From NCBI GenBank assembly GCA_017414845.1, contig JAFQJY010000163.1:1-6037 (forward strand): 6,037 nucleotides of DNA, in the 5' to 3' direction. Source of the DNA: Alphaproteobacteria bacterium. Lineage in GTDB: Bacteria; Pseudomonadota; Alphaproteobacteria; RF32; UBA3637. How positions within the stretch are numbered: the first letter of the stretch is position 1; every line of letters begins with the position of its first letter. Positions 1 to 5,226 of this stretch are shown piece by piece. Below the pieces are notes generated by a model. The model did not search any database, had not been told where the DNA came from, and was given only the letters and a program-made list of their open reading frames with translations. Made by a program: the position numbers and the translations under genes.

Positions 1-363
1 GAAAAGGTATCGGACAAGATTTATGCAAATAAAGGTGTTTTGCGTCGTGAGATTTTAGAAGCGGATATCGGGTCTGATTTGGCACAAACATTTTTAGCGT
101 ATGCAAAAAATCCGCCATTATCTTTGGAAGATGTCATAGAGTGTAATTATGAGGATAAAGATATTCCTGAGAGACAGGATGCTCGTTTGGCAATGGTACT
201 GAGTTTGCGTCATGCTTCACCGCGACAGGTCGGAATAGTCAGAGAATTTATCAAAGATAATTTGGGCGCTGAAAATTGTGCGATATTTGATTCCGTGTGG
301 GCTGGGAAAGATGATACAAAAGCCCTTCAAATTGCGAAACTGCGTGCGAATGGGGGAAGATAA
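1..363 (+). CDS. C-terminal part of a probable MoxR-like AAA+ ATPase (partial, 5' end outside window)
   Basis: The frame is open from base 1 to a TAA at 361-363, giving 120 residues with no credible start, so this is the 3' end of a longer gene. A TTG at 40 is in frame but has no good Shine-Dalgarno and is probably just an internal Leu codon. The fragment is mostly predicted helix, with stretches such as LSLEDVIECNY, ARLAMVLSL and VGIVREFIKDNLG, and contains no Walker motifs. That fits the C-terminal helical lid of an AAA+ ATPase. The main support is context: the operon continues into an AAA+-like protein and a DUF2201 metallopeptidase/VWA protein, and COG3864 genes commonly neighbour MoxR-type (COG0714) ATPases. 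The likely role is ATP-driven remodelling of a partner protein. That the reading frame is coding is nearly certain; the ATPase assignment is an inference. Confidence 0.6.
   Translation, partial: EKVSDKIYANKGVLRREILEADIGSDLAQTFLAYAKNPPLSLEDVIECNYEDKDIPERQDARLAMVLSLRHASPRQVGIVREFIKDNLGAENCAIFDSVWAGKDDTKALQIAKLRANGGR
352..357 (+). promoter_or_regulatory. RBS of the AAA+-like gene at 365
   Basis: A purine-rich GGGGGA lies 7 nt before the ATG at 365, inside the last codons of the upstream ATPase gene. It favours this ATG over an in-frame ATG at 278, which would overlap the ATPase reading frame by 86 bases and has no comparable site. Confidence 0.55.
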
Positions 364-364
364 A

Positions 365-817
365 ATGTCAGTAATTGAAACACTTAAAAAACGTTCCGAA
401 AAACATAAAAACGGTTTGGTTATTGAGGCAGATTGGGGTTGGCTTGGTCCTAAACCGGCTAAAACACGGGCCGAGAAAATTCGTCAAATCAAAACGGAAT
501 ATATAGATGACAGGGCACTTTTGACCATCGGGGCAACGGTAAGTGATTTTGAGGAATATACCTGTATTTCTGCAACCGTTTCCGTACAAGAATTGATACA
601 GTTTGTGGCAGAACTGAAAGGAAATGAGAAGTTTTTGATTATTTCTGATATGGACAAAGCCTCTTTTGAAGAACAGGAAAAGTTTGTCCCCTTGCTGAAA
701 AACAGGCAGATTATGTCCGAAACATTGCCGAACGATGTTCAGATGATTATTCCTGCTTCTGATGAAGAACAGGTATCTAAAAATCTCAGAAAGTATGTTT
801 TTACAATAAAGGTGTAG
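365..817 (+). CDS. Small AAA+-like protein with degenerate nucleotide-binding motifs
   Basis: This 150-residue protein starts one base after the previous stop and ends one base before the next start, so it is translated as part of the operon. Residues 90-131 follow the AAA+/MoxR Walker B to sensor 1 pattern: a hydrophobic strand, then DKAS, then a helix ending in PLLKNRQI, then LPNDVQMIIPASD. This aligns by eye with the usual LDEIDKAS...LLEER...LP.NVRIIAT layout. The Walker B Asp-Glu pair is replaced by Ser94-Asp95. A possible Walker A relic is GPKPAKT at 28-34, one residue short and lacking the Gly before Lys-Thr. No lid domain follows, because the protein ends soon after the sensor region. 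I infer a non-hydrolysing AAA+-derived accessory subunit of the neighbouring ATPase. It may instead be an unrelated protein with chance similarity. No signal peptide or membrane segment is seen. Confidence 0.75.
   Translation: MSVIETLKKRSEKHKNGLVIEADWGWLGPKPAKTRAEKIRQIKTEYIDDRALLTIGATVSDFEEYTCISATVSVQELIQFVAELKGNEKFLIISDMDKASFEEQEKFVPLLKNRQIMSETLPNDVQMIIPASDEEQVSKNLRKYVFTIKV
808..812 (+). promoter_or_regulatory. RBS of the metallopeptidase gene at 819
   Basis: AAAGG stands 6 nt before the ATG at 819 and lies within the last codons of the preceding gene. This arrangement indicates coupled translation of the two proteins. Confidence 0.6.
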
Positions 818-818
818 A

Positions 819-1454
819 ATGTTGAACGACCGTTTAAAACAGCGTCAGGAAATTCAATATCTCAGAGAACAGTTTTTAAGCAAGTTTCCTCTTTTGGGAC
901 CTACCATGATGTCTTTAAAAACAACAGCCGATGATAGAATAGGAACGGCTGCGACAGACGGTCATACGATTATCTATTCGCCTAAGTTTTTTGCCACATT
1001 ATCTGATGAACAGAAAGAATTTGTTTTTGCACATGAAGTAATGCATGTCGCTTTTAACCATGTTTTGCGCAGTAAAGGACGTGAACAGCGGTTATGGAAT
1101 ATCGCAACTGATTCTGTTATCAATCAGATTTTAAAAAATGAGAACTTACCATTGGTAGAGGGCGGTGTGGACATTGCAGAAGCCGTAAATCATTCGGCCG
1201 AAGAAATGTATGAAAAACTCTTGAAAAAGAAAGAACAGCGAGAGCAAGAAAAACAGCAAGGACAACAGCAAGAACAGCAAGGGCAATCCCAATCCGGTGA
1301 TGCAGAGCCACCGCAAAGTTTATCTGAACAAAATCAATCCGGACAAGAACAACAACAGAATGAACAAAAGGGACAGGAACAATCCAAACAACAATCGGAC
1401 AGTTCGGAAAATCAACCTGATTCAAAATCCGAACAGTCAAGCGATAATCAATAA
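819..1454 (+). CDS. Putative metallopeptidase domain of a COG3864/DUF2201-type protein (N-terminal half, ends at in-frame TAA)
   Basis: The product is 211 residues as read. Residues 1-135 form the putative metallopeptidase domain (DUF2201 N-terminal type), with a zincin motif HEVMH at 72-76, a further His81 five residues on, and the family-like WNIATDSVIN at 93-102. Residues 140-211 are a Gln/Ser/Glu-rich disordered linker made largely of CAA and CAG codons. Family proteins normally continue through such a linker into a C-terminal VWA-like domain. Here TAA at 1452-1454 stops the frame inside the linker, but the same frame runs open to 2465 and encodes that missing domain. A one-base change of CAA (Gln) to TAA would explain this. 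Either the gene is a fresh nonsense mutant or sequence error, or the two halves are made separately or by readthrough. No signal peptide is seen, so action is likely cytoplasmic. Peptidase activity in this family is predicted, not something the sequence proves. Confidence 0.85.
   Translation: MLNDRLKQRQEIQYLREQFLSKFPLLGPTMMSLKTTADDRIGTAATDGHTIIYSPKFFATLSDEQKEFVFAHEVMHVAFNHVLRSKGREQRLWNIATDSVINQILKNENLPLVEGGVDIAEAVNHSAEEMYEKLLKKKEQREQEKQQGQQQEQQGQSQSGDAEPPQSLSEQNQSGQEQQQNEQKGQEQSKQQSDSSENQPDSKSEQSSDNQ
1236..1451 (+). repeat. Gln-rich low-complexity linker with short ACAGCAAG repeats
   Basis: The stretch encodes residues 140-211, dominated by Gln, Ser and Glu. The octamer ACAGCAAG occurs at 1253-1260, 1265-1272 and 1274-1281, and CAA/CAG codons are frequent throughout. 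It is a coding low-complexity tract, likely a flexible tether between peptidase and VWA domains. Such tracts are prone to length variation, and every CAA codon is one transition away from a TAA stop. Confidence 0.75.
1452..1454 (+). other. In-frame TAA interrupting the metallopeptidase/VWA gene
   Basis: The codons run GAT AAT CAA TAA GAC GCC, and the frame is otherwise open from 819 to the TGA at 2463-2465. Between this stop and 1647 the frame has no ATG, GTG or TTG. Other genes in the window end normally with TAA, so a global reassignment of TAA is not supported. Confidence 0.9.
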
Positions 1455-1646
1455 GACGCCTCTAACTCTCAAAACGGACAAGGTTCTTCATCTCAGTCAG
1501 AAAATACCGATTGGGATGACAGTGATATTGATTGGAACAGTGAAGATGAACAAGTCGGTCATGATACCCACGATATTTGGAAAGAGGCTGTAAAACAGGC
1601 TGAGCGGGAAGAACAACGAAAACAAGAACAATCCCGAAAGGGAAGT

Positions 1647-2465
1647 TTGTGGGATAAGTTAAAAGAAGTTATAGGACAAAAAGAAAATTCTGAAAAACAG
1701 GAAGAACATTCTCAAAAAAACGAAGTTTTTGTGCCACAGGATGAAAACAAAGATGCCTATGAAAAGGGTTTTCTTGAAAACAACCGAAGGGAGCGTCATG
1801 TACAGGCAGAACGGATTAGAAAAGAACTGACGGTAGAAAAAAACAGCATTTCTGAGGGTAGGAATTTAGGAGATGTAGGGGTGACACAAACACCTGTCGC
1901 CGATTGGAGGAAAATTTTAAAAAAATCCATAGAGGAAGAAAAAGACCGGTGGTCCTATCGTCGTTCCGGTGCTGAAAATGACTATATGGCTCGTGTTGAA
2001 GAATTGGAAGATGAAGGGCGTCCCGATACCGAGGTAATGCTGGATGCAAGCGGTTCTGTGGATATTCGGTTATTACGTGAATTTTTAAGGCAACTTAAAC
2101 CGTTACTTAAATCCTCTAAATTAAAGGTCGGTTGCTTTGATGACTTTGCTTATGGCTTTAAAGAAATAAAGACTAAAGCGGATATTGACAACTTTCAAGT
2201 TACGTCAAGATTCGGAGGGACTAACGGAGAAGCAGCCGTTCGTGCGTTTTCTAAGAAAAAAGAAGTGAATAAAATTATTTTTACGGACGGGTATTTAGAG
2301 CTGGATTCAATGCCTGAAGAAGATTTAAAAGGCAAAAAAAACATTATTTGGATAGTCTACGAAAATGAAAATTTCAGTCCTTGTTGCGGTAAGGTTATTC
2401 AGGTAAGCAGGAAAAAAATACTCTCTTATGCGTTGAATAGGGCGCATTTGAGAGAAGGGCGTTGA
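1647..2465 (+). CDS. VWA-like (MIDAS) domain, C-terminal half of the interrupted DUF2201-type protein
   Basis: This is in the same frame as the gene at 819 and is most likely its continuation; coding character (Asp/Ser/Gln-rich linker) extends back to 1455. The first usable start after the stop is TTG 1647, preceded by AAAGGGAAG at 1637-1645, whose spacing is too tight to be convincing. The first in-frame ATG is near 1986, at the edge of the VWA domain. Counting from 1647, residues 1-100 are charged linker and residues 127-255 are the VWA-like domain. The MIDAS pattern is complete: DASGS at 133-137, Thr192 in FGGTN, and Asp214 in FTDG. The preceding RWSYRR segment is also typical of the family. 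Such domains bind a divalent metal and often a protein ligand, and they pair with MoxR-type ATPases. Whether this half is translated is unknown; if it is not, it is the dead 3' part of a pseudogene. Confidence 0.65.
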   Translation: MWDKLKEVIGQKENSEKQEEHSQKNEVFVPQDENKDAYEKGFLENNRRERHVQAERIRKELTVEKNSISEGRNLGDVGVTQTPVADWRKILKKSIEEEKDRWSYRRSGAENDYMARVEELEDEGRPDTEVMLDASGSVDIRLLREFLRQLKPLLKSSKLKVGCFDDFAYGFKEIKTKADIDNFQVTSRFGGTNGEAAVRAFSKKKEVNKIIFTDGYLELDSMPEEDLKGKKNIIWIVYENENFSPCCGKVIQVSRKKILSYALNRAHLREGR

Positions 2466-2483
2466 TTTTTTATTAAAGAAATG

Positions 2484-2519
2484 TGTCAAATAATTGTCAA
2501 ATAAGGAAATATATTGACA
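2484..2519. repeat. TGTCAA repeat cluster, candidate operator
   Basis: TGTCAAATAA occurs twice in direct orientation, at 2484-2493 and 2495-2504, with an 11-bp period of about one helical turn. An inverted copy of the core, TTGACA, is at 2514-2519 and doubles as the -35 box of the downstream promoter. Two same-face sites beside one overlapping the promoter is a common operator layout. The binding protein is not identified. The region is intergenic, 2466-2571. Confidence 0.45.
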
Positions 2520-2542
2520 AAAGACTTGGAAAGTGATACTTT
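2514..2542 (+). promoter_or_regulatory. Sigma70-type promoter of the HELTH zincin gene
   Basis: The -35 box is a consensus TTGACA at 2514-2519. After a 17-nt spacer the -10 position is TACTTT at 2537-2542, a weak hexamer preceded by TGA, so it has an extended -10 TGn element. Transcription would begin near 2549, leaving room for the RBS at 2557. This gives the zincin gene its own promoter despite lying just after the upstream operon. Confidence 0.5.
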
Positions 2543-2556
2543 TTATCGCTACGGAC

Positions 2557-2563
2557 AAAGGAG
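2557..2563 (+). promoter_or_regulatory. RBS that sets the GTG start at 2572
   Basis: AAAGGAG lies 8 nt before GTG 2572. The in-frame upstream GTG at 2533 falls before the predicted transcription start and has no such site, so 2572 is preferred. Confidence 0.7.
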
Positions 2564-2571
2564 TGTTTTCT

Positions 2572-3537
2572 GTGTTTGCAAGAAAGTTACTGGATTTAAA
2601 AAGAAAAATGATTTACGCTTTTCCCGGAAGTATGACCGGAAAAGTGGAAGATACCTTGACTTGTCTTGCTATGACGCCAACGGGTCAGGATTTAATACCG
2701 CACTGGAATTCAACCTGTCGTGTACGTGTTGATTTTAAAGATAAACGTAAGACAGCGTCGTTCAATTTTGAAAAAGAACCTTATGAATTGATATTATCCT
2801 ATCGTTATTGGAAAGATTCTCAACCGATAGAGTTAGCTCAAAGTTTAGTGCATGAATTGACACATATACGTCAGCATAATGAGGGGTTCTTTTCACATAA
2901 GGGCTTTTCGGTTCGTCAGGTTCTTGTTCATAATAAACTGGCAGAAGCTGAGGCTGTTTTATTGTCTGCTCAGGCAGGAGTTGAACTGGAACGACAAGGA
3001 TTCGGAAAAACAGAACCGTCGCCGGCGATCAATCTGTATAAGTCGCAGATGAAAAAGCAACCTTTTTACTGTTCTTGGGAGGATGTTAAAAGCAGAACAA
3101 TGGCCAGTTGTTTGAAACATTATTTAAAGGCTGATAACCATCCTGATCCGGAGTGGAAAGAGAACTATGATTATGCATCTGCTCAACTGACATTTTCAAT
3201 GATGTGTAAATATCCGAAAAGTTTTTCGGAAAAGGGAAATTATACGGACCATTATGATATTTTATCTAAGTGTGTTTCCCGATATGCTCCTTTTTTAAAG
3301 CCGGAGCAGATAGATACCTTCGGTATTTTTCCAAAGGAAAAACAGTTTAAGTATGTGTTGGATTTGGAGAATGTGCAAAAAGAAATTACCAGAGATACAA
3401 GCAAAACACCGGTTGAAGTTTATGAAAGGGTTCATCCGTCGTTCAAGTCATCTTGTTTCCGTTTTGTCAGGCAGATTGTAAAGCATTTAGATGTTTCCGA
3501 TTTATCTCTTTTAAAAAATAATTCAAAAGTGAGATAG
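2572..3537 (+). CDS. DUF6782-like putative zinc metallopeptidase (HELTH motif)
   Basis: The protein has 321 residues from the GTG at 2572. The zincin motif HELTH is at residues 94-98, within LVHELTHIRQ, and is preceded by a hydrophobic strand at 71-78 (YELILSYR). A nearby acidic run, LAEAEA at 123-128, could supply the third zinc ligand (Glu125 or Glu127), as in gluzincins. This layout matches proteins annotated as DUF6782 putative metallopeptidases. The remaining 190 residues are helical and charged and resemble nothing I recognise. No signal peptide or membrane segment is visible, so the protein is probably cytoplasmic. It has its own promoter and operator-like repeats and is not part of the upstream operon, although that operon also encodes a HExxH protein of a different family. 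The substrate is unknown. Its stop lies one base from the stop of the opposing regulator gene. Confidence 0.85.
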   Translation: MFARKLLDLKRKMIYAFPGSMTGKVEDTLTCLAMTPTGQDLIPHWNSTCRVRVDFKDKRKTASFNFEKEPYELILSYRYWKDSQPIELAQSLVHELTHIRQHNEGFFSHKGFSVRQVLVHNKLAEAEAVLLSAQAGVELERQGFGKTEPSPAINLYKSQMKKQPFYCSWEDVKSRTMASCLKHYLKADNHPDPEWKENYDYASAQLTFSMMCKYPKSFSEKGNYTDHYDILSKCVSRYAPFLKPEQIDTFGIFPKEKQFKYVLDLENVQKEITRDTSKTPVEVYERVHPSFKSSCFRFVRQIVKHLDVSDLSLLKNNSKVR

Positions 3538-3538
3538 G

Positions 3539-3814
3539 TTATTGGCAGGATTTTTCTGTTACGAATACGGGAACCGTATCAATAATAATCGGTTCCGGAT
3601 TATTTCTGGAACGTTCTTTAAAATACTGATTTGCAAAAATTTCTATGGCACAGGAAATGTCAGAAATGCCTTTTACTTTATCAATAATTGAAGACAGTTT
3701 GTGAAAAGGGATATTTTCACTTTTACAGATGAAAGCAACTGCGTCCCATGTTTCCTGTCTCAAGTGCACATTTACTTTTCGTCCGTTGATAAAAACGGTT
3801 CTGGATTGTAACAT
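3539..3814 (-). CDS. Ribbon-helix-helix (RHH_4-like) DNA-binding protein
   Basis: The product has 91 residues. The N-terminal part fits the RHH_4 pattern: a basic beta segment RTVFINGRKVNVHL (5-18), then QETWDAVAFICKSENIP as helix 1, then a second helix HKLSSIIDKV, followed by SCAIEIFANQYFKER. Known family members have the same order, with a WDAL-type helix start and an SAIR.FVL.YY-like end. The C-terminal 20 residues (from about PEPIIID) are an extension with no recognised domain. RHH proteins dimerise and insert their paired beta strands into the DNA major groove, usually as repressors. The gene has a strong RBS, its own promoter and an inverted repeat at the predicted start of transcription, so it may repress itself. 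No toxin gene adjoins it, which argues against a toxin-antitoxin pair. Confidence 0.8.
   Translation of the reverse strand: MLQSRTVFINGRKVNVHLRQETWDAVAFICKSENIPFHKLSSIIDKVKGISDISCAIEIFANQYFKERSRNNPEPIIIDTVPVFVTEKSCQ
3570..3596. repeat. Inverted repeat GGAACCG / CGGTTCC
   Basis: Arms at 3570-3576 and 3590-3596 form a perfect 7-bp stem around a 13-nt loop. It lies inside the 3' end of the ribbon-helix-helix gene and 33 bases beyond the stop of the zincin gene. No T-run follows on either strand, so it is not a standard intrinsic terminator. It might mark the end of the zincin transcript by RNA processing, or be coincidental. Confidence 0.35.
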
Positions 3815-3819
3815 TTTAT

Positions 3820-3828
3820 CCTCCTCTT
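3820..3828 (-). promoter_or_regulatory. Strong RBS of the ribbon-helix-helix gene
   Basis: On the minus strand AAGAGGAGG lies 5 nt before the ATG at 3814. It is the closest match to the Shine-Dalgarno consensus in the window and fixes this start. Confidence 0.8.
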
Positions 3829-3837
3829 AAAACCCTT

Positions 3838-3851
3838 GTTCTTAAAAGAAC
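3838..3851. promoter_or_regulatory. Candidate operator: perfect inverted repeat at the regulator's transcription start
   Basis: GTTCTT and AAGAAC arms surround two A residues. The repeat spans about +1 to +14 of the transcript predicted from the promoter at 3858-3886, between -10 box and RBS. Binding here would block initiation or early elongation. It could also form a short RNA hairpin, but the two-base loop makes that unlikely. Confidence 0.45.
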
Positions 3852-3857
3852 GTAACT

Positions 3858-3886
3858 ATTTTATGAGTAAAATTGATTCGCAACAA
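3858..3886 (-). promoter_or_regulatory. Promoter of the ribbon-helix-helix gene
   Basis: Read on the minus strand, the -35 box is TTGTTG (3886-3881) and the -10 box is TAAAAT (3863-3858), separated by exactly 17 nt. The -10 matches the TATAAT consensus at 5 of 6 positions. The predicted start is near 3851. Confidence 0.5.
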
Positions 3887-3895
3887 ATAAAAAAT

Positions 3896-3916
3896 AAAAC
3901 GAAAAGATAACGTTTT
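3896..3916 (-). terminator. Possible weak intrinsic terminator after the glycosyltransferase gene
   Basis: On the minus strand AAAACG and CGTTTT pair as a 6-bp stem around a 9-nt loop, followed by a T-rich ATTTTTTATTT tail. It lies about 60 bases past the glycosyltransferase stop and just before the next promoter, the expected place. The stem has only two G-C pairs, so strength is doubtful. Confidence 0.3.
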
Positions 3917-3976
3917 GAAAAATAAAGTTATTTTTTTTTAAATAGATTAAATTCGTGTTCGTTTTTACATAACTTT

Positions 3977-5107
3977 TTATTTTTGATATGGGGCTATGGT
4001 TTCTTTTATGAGTTTATCCCAAGCATCCATAATGTTTTCGGGAGCATAGGGTTTCATATCTTCAACTGCTTGTTTTCCCAAACGGATACGCAAATCCTTA
4101 TCTTTCATCAAAAGTGCCAGTTTCTCCGCAAACTCATAAACAGAGTTGACAAGAAAACCGTTTTCTCCGTCTTTTATCATTTCATTGACGGAAGAGGTTG
4201 TTGCAAATCCGATAGATGGTAAGCCGTGAGCCATACCGTCGGCAAGTCCGAGTGCAAATCCCTCTGATACGGATGGGAAGGCGTTTATGTCTGCATTACG
4301 GTAAGCAGATTGAATATCCTGTGTGTATCCGTGAAAGAAAATTCTGTCAGCAATGCCGTTTTCTTTTGCGGTTTTCATCATTTCTTCAGAATAAGCACCC
4401 GCTTTCATTTCTCCAAAAAAGTCAATGTGCCAATTCGGAAAATCTTTGGCAATTTTAGAAAAGGCATCTACAAGTAAGTGTTGTCTTTTTGTTCCTTTTT
4501 CAACACGGGCAAGATAGACAATACTTCCTTTTTCTTGGGATAAATCCGTTTGTTTATCCTCGTCAATTTGTGCGACGGGATTAGGAATGACAACTTCCCG
4601 ATTGACAGGGTAAAGTTCTGCAATCTGTCCTTGAACTTTTTGTGTCAGAACTTGAAAAACATTGACACGTTTAAAAAGTGACATATAAATCAATTTTTCC
4701 AAACGATTGGAGGCAAGTTTTTTAAAAATACGTTGCGGTTCTCCGTGAACCATCTGAATAACAGGAATGTCGTAGTTATGAAAGAAGTGTGAATTAAACA
4801 GGTCTTTCGGAAAATAGCATAAGATAATATCCGGCTTGGATTTTCGGATAACAGGAGCATATCTGAAAGAGGCCAAAGTAAAGTGTCTGCGAATGCGATA
4901 CCAAAAATTGATAAGAGGATTTTTTGTTTTAGTGCTTAAATTCGTTACTTCAATCTGAGCGTTAAGATAATCACAGTGTCCGGCTTTATTGACGGAATCA
5001 CATACAATATGAACCTGATACCCTCTGTCTACCAACAAATTCGCAAAATCACATAACCAACGACAGTTGAGGGTGTTTCTGTCTTTAATCAGCATTACTT
5101 TCGTCAT
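3977..5107 (-). CDS. GT4-type (GT-B fold) glycosyltransferase
   Basis: The protein has 376 residues from the ATG at 5107, chosen because GAAAGGA stands 9 nt before it; an in-frame TTG at 5125 overlaps that RBS. The N-terminal half (about 1-185) is the acceptor-side Rossmann fold, beginning KVMLIKDRNTLNCRWLCDFA. After the linker VVIPNPV comes the donor-side half with VYLARVEKGTKRQ, IDFFGEM, DRIFFHGY and FPSVSEGFALGLADGMAHG, then GFATTSSVNEMIKDG and NGFLV. These are the standard landmarks of family 4 glycosyltransferases. The EX7E motif reads EX7D here, a conservative change of the second Glu. The enzyme probably transfers a sugar from a nucleotide-sugar donor during synthesis of a surface polysaccharide or LPS sugar chain. 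The exact sugar cannot be read from the sequence. It is soluble or peripheral at the inner membrane, with no clear membrane helix. It stands alone, transcribed divergently from the ParB-like gene. Confidence 0.9.
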   Translation of the reverse strand: MTKVMLIKDRNTLNCRWLCDFANLLVDRGYQVHIVCDSVNKAGHCDYLNAQIEVTNLSTKTKNPLINFWYRIRRHFTLASFRYAPVIRKSKPDIILCYFPKDLFNSHFFHNYDIPVIQMVHGEPQRIFKKLASNRLEKLIYMSLFKRVNVFQVLTQKVQGQIAELYPVNREVVIPNPVAQIDEDKQTDLSQEKGSIVYLARVEKGTKRQHLLVDAFSKIAKDFPNWHIDFFGEMKAGAYSEEMMKTAKENGIADRIFFHGYTQDIQSAYRNADINAFPSVSEGFALGLADGMAHGLPSIGFATTSSVNEMIKDGENGFLVNSVYEFAEKLALLMKDKDLRIRLGKQAVEDMKPYAPENIMDAWDKLIKETIAPYQK

Positions 5108-5116
5108 CTTAAAAAA

Positions 5117-5123
5117 TCCTTTC
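5117..5123 (-). promoter_or_regulatory. RBS that sets the glycosyltransferase start
   Basis: On the minus strand GAAAGGA lies 9 nt before the ATG at 5107. It rules out the longer form starting with TTG at 5125, whose start codon is inside the site. Confidence 0.7.
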
Positions 5124-5136
5124 AATTTTTTTTGTC

Positions 5137-5165
5137 AGTTTAGAAGAGGCTTGTTTTTTAGTCAA
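5137..5165 (-). promoter_or_regulatory. Promoter of the glycosyltransferase gene
   Basis: On the minus strand TTGACT (5165-5160) and TAAACT (5142-5137) are separated by 17 nt, matching consensus at 5 of 6 and 4 of 6 positions. The predicted start near 5130 leaves a short leader containing the RBS. Confidence 0.5.
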
Positions 5166-5187
5166 GGTAAAAAAAAGAAAAAAATCT

Positions 5188-5216
5188 TTGCCTTATTTAA
5201 TAAAATATGCTTTACT
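5188..5216 (+). promoter_or_regulatory. Weak candidate promoter of the ParB-like gene and metK
   Basis: TTGCCT (5188-5193) and TTTACT (5211-5216) are 17 nt apart, each 4 of 6 to consensus. The region is extremely AT-rich, so chance matches are expected. If real, transcription would begin only a few bases before the ATG at 5227, giving an almost leaderless mRNA. Confidence 0.25.
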
Positions 5217-5226
5217 CGTGTTCATT

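Noticed and set aside
1253..1281. Repeated ACAGCAAG units as a CRISPR or regulatory repeat
   Set aside because: They are very short, unevenly spaced and in frame with Gln codons, so they reflect protein composition.
1120..1440. Minus-strand open frame opposite the metallopeptidase linker
   Set aside because: Its Val/Leu/Ala-rich translation is the complement of CAA/CAG codons; no RBS and no family resemblance.
1452..1454. TAA read as glutamine by a variant genetic code
   Set aside because: At least four other genes in the window end in TAA at sensible places with a downstream gene or gap following, so TAA works as a normal stop here.
1297..1593. Open frame overlapping the Gln-rich linker in another frame, crossing the TAA
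   Set aside because: It is an Asn/Lys-rich frame shadow of the CAA-rich tract with no RBS, and its product does not join the two halves of the real gene.
2425..2475. Possible terminator at the end of the VWA gene (ATGCG/CGCAT stem, later T-run)
   Set aside because: The 5-bp stem is within coding sequence and is not next to the T-run at 2466; no plausible hairpin precedes the T-run.
2514..2732. Open frame in another register over the zincin start
   Set aside because: It begins in the -35 box of the zincin promoter and is Cys/Arg-rich without any domain; the zincin frame explains the region.
3539..3814. Antitoxin of a toxin-antitoxin module
   Set aside because: Ribbon-helix-helix proteins are often antitoxins, but no small toxin gene adjoins on either side; neighbours are a zincin and a glycosyltransferase.
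5125..5188. Longer starts TTG 5125 (glycosyltransferase) and TTG 5188 (ParB-like)
   Set aside because: The first lies within the RBS of the ATG at 5107. The second has no usable RBS and adds a short hydrophobic stretch that looks like translated intergenic AT-rich DNA.
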